A DNA stretch of 64,000 nt from Venturia oleaginea (lineage: Eukaryota; Ascomycota; Dothideomycetes; Venturiales; Venturiaceae). The notes beneath the pieces are model-generated. The model was not told the origin of the DNA, did no database searches, and saw only the letters and a list, made by a program, of their open reading frames with translations. Location of the stretch: contig JABMLP010000031.1 of assembly GCA_013176395.1 (NCBI GenBank), positions 248,001 through 312,000 on the forward strand, in the 5' to 3' direction. Positions 57,054 to 64,000 of this stretch are shown one piece after another. Made by a program: the position numbers and the translations under genes. The first letter of the stretch is position 1, and every line of letters begins with the position of its first letter.

Positions 57054-60000
57054 ATGGCCAAAAAGCGCGGCAAAGCTCCGGCAGGATCTTCGTCCAAGCC
57101 TTCCAGTTCACACGGTCCCGCAGCCTCGACAAAGAAGACTTCCACGGCTGCCACGCCTATCGTTGAGACTCCAGCAGCGACCGGTCCAAAACAGTCACGG
57201 CCCACAGAGAATACATACGATATTCTACCAGAGCATCAGGCTGCGATTGAGAAAAGCAATCGAGCTGTGAGGGCTCTGGCTGGCGCAAGCAGTTCACCCT
57301 CCCTTCAGAGTTCACAACAGACTCCGAGAGGACAGCAGGGTTCGACAGGCATGGCTTCGACAGGTTTGGCTTCGACGTCTGGTTCTGGACTTGCTTCAGC
57401 AGGAGTTTAGGGTAAACCGATGCCTCATCGGCCCGCAGCTTCTGCTTCGAAAGCTACCGCTTCCGCTCCAACAGGTAAAGCTGCCCGTCCAGCTGTTCCC
57501 GTCCCAACAGCTCCGCTTTCAACTCGGACTGCTCCTGGTGCTTATCCTGCCTCGACGTCTGGAGAGTCCTCGCTGTGGTGCGCTTCCAATTCCTGACGGG
57601 CATGCGCCAGAGGCTATTCTTTGCGATGCAAACCCAAATGTCGTCTCCATAGCCGCCCTCTGGCCAGCGCGATCCACCCTGGATGCCAAACAAGAAGCGG
57701 AGGAATCCTGGCCGCAAAGTTTATTCTACCAGTACTGTCGACACGGCACCGCTACTGTACAAGCACCGGGTGTACAGAACGTTCCTGTCATCACGACCCT
57801 GGCCGCCGCGGATACTCAACGACAGGATTCTTGGGAAACCTTTACTCCCAAGTTTGTGCACAAACTAAGGGAGAAGCGTGGGTTGATGCCGACGCCGCAG
57901 CAGCAAGATAAAATTTACCACAACATCCGTACTTGTTTTGTCAGGACCCTCTCAACCAACACGTCCTGACAAATCATGTTCGAATCGCAAGTGTACCGGA
58001 CGAGTTCTGGAAGTACGAGGTTCAACCGGGCGAATCAAAACCGACTCGAAACAAAAAGAAGGTGCTTATTGAGACTATGATCGAGCGAATGGGCTTCCTC
58101 CGTGCGAACGGACCTCTTCAACATTCACCTATGCCAAACGCACATCTTCCAAACGCACCCACACACAACACACCTCTGTTCACATATGACGATAACGGTG
58201 CAATCTTCGCTTCACAAGATCTCTTCCCTCTCGCGAACAGCATTCCTTTTCACGAAGACCATGTCGACATAACACCCAGTGCCACGGACAATTCATGGAT
58301 TGCAGAGACTTTCATTCCATCGGCTCGCTCAGGTGCAACTGGTGGGAATTGGGTCGTCATGATGCGTCTCAGAGGGGAGCGAGGGGCGGCAAACGTAAAC
58401 TTGAGGCCATTTTGTCAAATGGTCTTAGGCGATCGTCTACAGAGGGACCAGGACGTCTCGAACATTACTAAAGCCTTGAACACTCTCGTGGCGGATTCAG
58501 CCAATAGAGTGACTGCTCCCAACTTCTACACCTTTCGGATTGGCCCCAACAAGTTCTTTTTGAAATCAGGTTCTTGGATTTGCCCGGAACGGACGTCCTG
58601 CAGCTACACAACGGATTTGCAGTAAGTGTGAAGCCAGCAATGGGTGGTGCCCTTTTAAACCTCAATTCAGCAACCAGCGCATGTTACAAATCGCTCACTG
58701 TTGCGAAATACTTGGAACTGGTGGCTTCTCCAATCGTGGACAAGGAGCAGAGAGGTCTCAAAGGCCTGCGCGTTTACGTCAACTACGAAAGAGACCAGGT
58801 CACCCCTAATGGTCCCGCACGGTACCTGCTGCCTATGAACCAGCAAGACCGGCGCATCAAGACTATCTTTGGAATTGGCGGCACCGACGCTAACACGATA
58901 GGCAAACAAACGTTTACCCATGCCGATGCAAACGGCCAGACGAGAACCTCCACCGTATTCCCCTACTTAAAAGTAGCCTACCCCAATTCGGCAGCCCGTC
59001 ATCCTTACAGTCAAGTTTCGTACGCGATAAATGTTGGATCGGCAGACCGACCGGAATACTACGCTGCCGAACATCTCACGATCCTACCTTTTCAGCCTTG
59101 GAAAGGTCTTTTGCCTGGTGATTTGCCACGCGGTATGGTTGAAAAGGCGGCTAGTTTGCCTGACGCGAACAAAGCACTGATTGTTGAACGGGGCTTAGGG
59201 GCTCTGGAAATCAGGAGAGGTGCTCTGACCAACATGCTAGTAAGACCGGTCCATGCTACTGGCTTTTAATGACATGGAAAATAACAGCTTCTAGGCACGG
59301 ACAGACTTCCAAATGCAAGGGTCACTACTACCTGTTCCCGTGCGATATGTTCCGATGCCTCATTTGATGTACGCCCTTCGCAGAAATCCTCGCACCACTG
59401 TTTCGATCACGAAGCTTCAGGAGGGAAACTGGTTCGCTCCAGATGGGGTCCACACCAAAGAAGCGACCTGGGTTTGGTCGCTATTCTCGTGCCAAAAGGT
59501 TTTGACCTAATGGCACTTTCAGCACTCAAAACCCAACTGCAAGTTACATCTGGACAGCCCTGTACGCTGTGAGAGGGCGGCCAGCTCCAGCTGTCATGGC
59601 TGTGGTGGTGACGAAACGTCACAATACTCGATTTTACCCGGCTGCCGGAGTGTGAAGTCAAAACAATGGCAATACGCCTCCAGGTATGTCATGGTCAACT
59701 GCCCAACGTTTCCGGATACTTATATGCTTGCTCAGGAACATGTGTGGAGTCTGAGGTCACCCACCCTTACTAGTAAGTGTGAGCTCTCTTACTTTCTTCC
59801 TATACGTGGCTAATGAGAACCAGTAACGATTTCTTCCTGCAGAGCCACGCTGCCATCAAAGGCACAGCAAAGCCTGCGCACTAATTTTTCCTTCAAGATG
59901 ACCTTAGTTTCTCGCCCAATCAGCTCCAGACGTTCATTCACCACCTTTGTTTCACGTACCAATGAAGCACCACCAGCGTTTCGTACGCGACGCTTGCGTA

Positions 60001-60187
60001 CTATGCCGATCGGTTGTGCGACAGGGTGAGGCGATTGTTTTCGGGTTGGTATAATAAGAGTTATCCCAATCCTCAGGCTGGCAATGAGGCTTTGGGGTAC
60101 GCAAAATTTCAATTGGAGTGGCGTCCAAAGAAAGGTGGACATCACGGTAATCCTTGGCAAGCGGGGTTGAAAAACTTGATGTTTTGA
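57054..60187 (+). pseudogene. Argonaute, MID and most of PIWI lost, several stops
   Basis: From ATG 57054 (MAKKRGKAPAGSSSK) a Ser/Thr/Gly-rich leader is followed, after stops near 57408, 57594 and 57909, by an N domain (TNHVRIASVPDEFWKYEV, RKKVLIE-like). A frameshift near 58570 leads into the linker 1 domain (GFAVSVKPAMGGALLNLNSA) and PAZ (LKGLRVYVNYER, YYAAEHLTILPFQPWKG). The linker 2 segment and a short MID-like piece (AILVPKGFDLMALSALKTQL) are separated by frame changes. A deletion near 59550 then joins this to the end of PIWI: VVVTKRHNTRFYP, GNTPPG and THPYYNDFFLQSHAAIKGT, with two normally placed introns (about 59683-59737 and 59772-59822). TGA at 59653, TAA at 59882 and TGA at 59963 interrupt it; the C-terminus SYATLAYYADRLCDR persists. 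Slicing would be impossible. Argonautes are the core of RNA silencing. Confidence 0.85.
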
Positions 60188-60485
60188 CTTTGAATGAGGC
60201 GGGCTTAGTTCTTTGGGTGTATGGATGATGGTTGAGTTGTTTGTTCCCTTTGATATCTCATTTTTGGTCTTTCGTTTTGGTCGGACTGTGGTTGGACTTT
60301 TATTCGCTCGTTTGTGGGGTTGGGATTTTGGTGGATTGATTGGGGGCCTTTTCTCATGCTATGGTGGTGTTGTTATTTTTGAGTCGGAAAAAAAAGGGAA
60401 GCAAAAAAAAGGTTGTTCTTTGTGGTTTGCGATAGCCTGTCTTTGACTGTCTTTGGTTCTGGTAGTGCATGTTTTGTTTTGTTTT
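60188..60485. other. GT-rich spacer
   Basis: G/T-rich intergenic sequence ending in a (GTTTT)n run next to the MITE-like element. No gene. Confidence 0.5.
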
Positions 60486-60683
60486 GTGACGGCTTGCTAG
60501 GCTACTGGAACAACCACAGTGTCCAAGCACCTAACAAGGCGCCACAGTACACGGGCCACAGCAAGACCTATAAGTAGGCCTTGCCCCCAGCCCCCATTTA
60601 CATAGCTACCTGTAGTTCACTATCACACTTAGTCCATACCTGATTGCTGCTCACGCCTTTCATTAGTTACTACTAGCCGTGAC
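60486..60683 (+). mobile_element. 198-bp MITE-like element, copy B
   Basis: An inverted copy of 9787-9984 with the same length and about 97-98% identity by eye. It sits inside a (GTTTT)n tract (left part ends at 60485, right part resumes at 60685), so the exact target duplication cannot be defined here. Confidence 0.75.
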
Positions 60684-61289
60684 ATGTTTTGTTTTGTTTT
60701 GTTTTGTTTTTGCGTTTGGGCTGATGCCTTTACTTTTCTGTCTTTGTCGTTGCACATTATTCTGAGCTCTCATTGTTTCGAAAACTCGTGTCCTTCTTCT
60801 CATCCATGGTGTCTGATGCCTTCAGTGGGGTTTCAGCCTTGCTTATCATCCAATCACGTGAGAAGTACAATCTCAGCCTTACATGGGTAAGACAACTATC
60901 CCTATTCTATCACTTATCTTAACACCCCCACCACTCATCCTTCAAACCCCGCTAACTACTTCCCCCGACACTTAATAGTATGAAATCACTCCCCACCCCC
61001 TGAATAATACCCTTGGCCTCCTCTGGATTATTGAGGTAATGCGAATATCACTGCTTTAAACTATAAGTTGCGACAACGTATTTTGGGGGTGGATTGTTGG
61101 TGGGTGGGTTTCGTATATTTTTTGGAGCCTTGATGGGTTTTGAGGTCTTTTGTTGGGGTGGGAGGAAGATGGGGGAAGTTTTAGGTTTGGGTTTGATGGG
61201 TTGGCCCCCGGGTATTCTCTTCGATCCCGATGAATGCTAATGCTTTTGTGTGCAATTCCGAATTCTTTGCACGCACGGTGCGGATCTTC
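60684..61289. other. No intact gene
   Basis: (TTTTG)n tract to about 60711, then short frames. The minus strand near 60950-61060 might be a 3' continuation of the pseudogene at 61290-61830 (SHYLNNPEEAKGIIQGVG), but the link is weak. Confidence 0.35.
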
Positions 61290-61830
61290 CCGAGTAGGTA
61301 TAGATATCCTCCATCTCGTACTTTTTATTTAGATAACCGATGTTATAGCATTTTTTACAAGGCCAACTGATGCGTTTGAAGAGGCGATCTTGGGGATCGT
61401 GGTCGGCATGTTTCGGGCCTCTGTTTTCGTAGTAGTAGCGTTTGCAGATCTCGTATATTGGGTGTTCTTATAAGACTTCTAATATACCGTCCCGAGCGGC
61501 GTTGCGAGCTGTGGCCTCCACTGCATCGATCATGATTTTTCTGTGTTAGATCGCCTCTTCTTTCTTTGTGGATTTGGTGATGTTTTGCGTGGCCTCGAGT
61601 ACCGCTGCGTGAGTTGTTAAGCGGACTGTCTCGATAATCTCGTTGTAGAAGTTTGCAAGGGCTTCTGAGCGTTCTTGGGAAACGCCTTCATCTGTTGCGC
61701 CGCCCGGTATAGTGGTGAAGTATTACGGAGAAGAATTTTCCAGTCTGTCGCATTCTCGTGACGCTGTGTGTGAAATACTTGTATTGGCGGCGGGATTCGG
61801 GGTCTTTTTCGCTGGGTCGATGTAAATAGG
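61290..61830 (-). pseudogene. Unrecognised gene with several TAA stops
   Basis: One minus-strand frame is protein-like over about 180 codons: IPGGATDEGVSQERSEALAN, IIETVRLTTHAAVLEATQNI, IDAVEATARNAARDGILEVL, HPIYEICKRYYYENRGPKHA, then ISWPCKKCYNIGYL. TAA codons interrupt it near 61724, 61552 and 61471. At the last two the neighbouring sequence (EEAI-stop-HRKI and LEVL-stop-EHPI) would read through with CAA, a C-to-T change. The pattern of a helical region followed by a C-x2-C is not one I can name. No start or upstream exon is visible. Confidence 0.45.
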
Positions 61831-62235
61831 TTTAACTACGGTCGCATCCAGCCTCTTTCTCGCTGTAATGGGTTCGGTCATTGCGTCGCGTGAAGATTAT
61901 GCTGATTTGATTGTGTTGTAAGTGATGAGAGTAGGAGGTTGATATTGACCTGTGATGAGTGATGGAAAGTTTGACTTCTTCTTTAGACCGACCATGATTG
62001 TGTATTTGGTCGACGCTGAGCACGTCAAAGAAAAACGAATACTCGAATTTAACACGTGGTTGACGCGACCAATTGACTAAATACATAAACAAACAGGACA
62101 GGATTTTCAACACGACCTGTATACACATCACCATCTTCCGCTTTTCAGACAGGTCTCTCTTCAGAAATCATCTCAAGTTCTTTCTCGGGGTCAGGATCGA
62201 CCGAGTCCCACAGAAATTGTTTGATATCTTCGATA
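61831..62235. other. No gene seen
   Basis: AT-rich spacer and 3' flank of the HET-domain gene. Confidence 0.45.
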
Positions 62236-63423
62236 TCAAACAAGAGGACAAAGCAGTTCCATATCTGCATTTTTGACGATAGGCTGCTCGAGATATAGCG
62301 ATGCTACCATGCGTCGGGAGTTAGGAGGCATAACTCCCATTCGATGTGACAACAGGTGCAAGCCTTTGAAATTGTCTTGGTCGCGTCCTCGGCGAACATC
62401 CTCCGGATACTCTAGGCCATCATTCTTCATGACGTCATGTAGGAAGACGAGTTCATTAAGTTTGCCTTCCAATATCCTTTCGAACTTCGACAGGTACTTC
62501 GTAACAGCATGGAACAAGGCCGACGGTATTCGGGTATATTCGGCAGAGAACGCCTCAGGACATCTTTGCCTTGCGATGGGCATGAGACCCAGTAAACCAA
62601 AGATTTTGTCTTGCGGTAACGAGCAATGTTCACCGGAGAACCTGGACAGAATTTCATGTGTATGTGGTGAAAAATCTTTGAAATATAAAGACCTGATAAT
62701 CTTAGTGCTGGGATGTCCCACGATAAACGGATTGCTTGAATGTTGACCGATTCGCAGTCCCAGTTGTTCCCAGGTACAAGCCTCGGTGCCACACAAGATT
62801 ATAATTTCTTTTGCAAGCCGTATTTCCTGGACAATCCAGAGCCATTCCCAGTATGTTCTGTCCAGGAAGTAGAGTGCGGCGCGGCGGACAAAGTTCGAGC
62901 CATCATCTTCGTCGCTTGTACCAGGAGGCGAGGATGATGGGTAGGAGAGTTCCGACCCATAGCCTAACTTCAACCACTTGAAGTAGGTCGGACCCCAGCT
63001 CTCATCTCCCTCTCCTATCCAAGCCACGACTAGATCGGCTTGTTGAAAGATGGCCCCCATGAGATTGACTTGATGTGCCTTTTCTTTTCCATCTTTTTGA
63101 TTAATACATATGGCGTCTATGTAATAACGGCTGCAACAAGTGCCCCGAAAGCCTCTTCCACCGATGACCTGTCTATTCAATGCGCGAAGAGCCAACCATA
63201 GATTCTCGCGCACCATGATCTTTTCACCACCAACCGTGACCTCGTGTTGAGGATGCTCAGCACCCCAAACATACGACAGCGCAATATAAGGATCGCTACT
63301 TTCGAGTCGCTCCACACGGTGAAAGATACAAGAGACTGAGCCAGCATCGTACTTCAATATCTCGATCAACCTTATTGATCGTGAACTCTGAAGCAGTGGT
63401 GTATAATGTATGGATCCCATCAT
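62236..63423 (-). CDS. HET-domain (heterokaryon incompatibility) protein
   Basis: A single exon of 395 residues starting at ATG 63423 (MMGSIHYTPLLQ). The three blocks of the HET domain are clear: DPYIALSYVWG, then RYYIDAICINQKDGKEKAHQ leading into VNLMGAIFQQADLVVAWIGE, and YFLDRTYWEWLWIVQEIRLA. LPQDKIFGLLGL, another common segment of the family, comes near residue 295. The frame is open upstream to 63657, but the translation there does not look family-like. HET-domain proteins take part in non-self recognition and incompatibility cell death in filamentous ascomycetes; most members are of unknown specificity. No additional domain (NACHT, WD or Goodbye) is fused. It ends at a stop after ADMELLCPLV. 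Confidence 0.88.
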   Translation of the reverse strand: MMGSIHYTPLLQSSRSIRLIEILKYDAGSVSCIFHRVERLESSDPYIALSYVWGAEHPQHEVTVGGEKIMVRENLWLALRALNRQVIGGRGFRGTCCSRYYIDAICINQKDGKEKAHQVNLMGAIFQQADLVVAWIGEGDESWGPTYFKWLKLGYGSELSYPSSSPPGTSDEDDGSNFVRRAALYFLDRTYWEWLWIVQEIRLAKEIIILCGTEACTWEQLGLRIGQHSSNPFIVGHPSTKIIRSLYFKDFSPHTHEILSRFSGEHCSLPQDKIFGLLGLMPIARQRCPEAFSAEYTRIPSALFHAVTKYLSKFERILEGKLNELVFLHDVMKNDGLEYPEDVRRGRDQDNFKGLHLLSHRMGVMPPNSRRMVASLYLEQPIVKNADMELLCPLV

Positions 63424-64000
63424 GGTTTGCAAGAAAGGCCGCAAGCGTGTTTGTGTACGTGATACGTAGAGAACCGAGATTTGGATAAAGGAGGAGGTAG
63501 GGAGTGTTGTGTTCACTATGGAGTACGCAATCAGGAGCGCCCATTCCGGAAATATGGCAATGTCAGTCTTTTCGTAGAAGGTAAGCAGGAGCGGGGTGGG
63601 GAAGTTTGTCGCCTGTAAGATAGGGTGCTGTTTACCATGCTCGGCATATCTTCCCAAAGCATAACAGCACGAAGGGTATCGACCTCTGGGACCGAGAACG
63701 TGAGTTCATCGATATACAAGTTGTGAGAATGTGTATGTCGAGGAGTTTGTCATTGTGATACGAGGGAAACGGGGGTTTTAGGTGGTATACGTTTGTAGGT
63801 AGATGGATATATTGTATTAAGACTGAGGTATTCAAGACGTCATTAGAGACTAGACATGAAGTTGCTGTATCATCTTCGTGGCCAGGTATTGAGCCACAAA
63901 GACAGTGGGCTGTCTCGGATGTGTTGCTTATGTAGATCTCAGAATGCAATAGCGAACAATTGAGAATGGAGCCTGAGGCGTCAGTCCTACAACAGCTTCG
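63424..64000. other. Upstream region of the HET-domain gene
   Basis: Presumed promoter of the minus-strand HET gene. No other gene seen up to the window edge. Confidence 0.45.

Overview
The window looks like a nuclear contig of a filamentous ascomycete, possibly a leotiomycete (this placement is an inference). The intact genes carry short introns of about 46-83 bp with GTNNGT donors, CTAAC/CTGAC-like branch sites and YAG acceptors. The gene content is typically fungal: an AA9 polysaccharide monooxygenase, a HET-domain protein, long-form tRNase Z, an ankyrin-type oxysterol-binding protein, an IDI-4-like bZIP factor and pogo/Fot1 transposons. I found no tRNA, rRNA or CRISPR array.

Layout. 1-19 kb is gene-poor and full of mobile elements and gene wreckage: LRR/F-box-like fragments, a nearly intact pogo/Fot1-like transposon (3978-6110), an internally deleted relative (7087-8368) carrying its own nested 141-bp insertion, a third decayed transposase, a 198-bp MITE-like repeat, and a long minus-strand pseudogene of a cysteine-rich family (10264-14490) split by a 1.6-kb retroposon. 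20-26.5 kb holds two solid genes, the bZIP factor and tRNase Z. 27.7-38.2 kb is again unstable: a 2EXR-like gene whose intron contains a second copy of the 1.6-kb retroposon, a LINE 3' fragment, a decayed 2EXR-like paralogue and a broken kelch-repeat membrane protein gene. 38.9-44.3 kb holds a repeat-bearing pseudogene, the one intact cysteine-rich family member (782 aa) and a broken relative. 45-55.2 kb is a gene-dense conserved block: oxysterol-binding protein, AA9 monooxygenase, fasciclin-domain protein and intracellular alpha-amylase. 57-60.2 kb is an Argonaute pseudogene lacking most of MID and PIWI. A second copy of the 198-bp MITE, another decayed gene and a HET-domain gene finish the window.

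The most notable signals are: (1) an apparently unnamed eight-cysteine module shared by three loci, with an acidic disordered N-terminus in each; (2) two nearly identical 1.6-kb non-coding retroposons, each with a perfect 15-bp target duplication and an (AATC)n tail, one inside a gene and one inside an intron; (3) a decayed Argonaute; (4) an AA9 enzyme with Phe where the copper-axial Tyr is expected. Many pseudogene stop codons can be read as C-to-T changes, which fits repeat-induced point mutation or general decay. There is no operon logic here; genes are separate transcription units.
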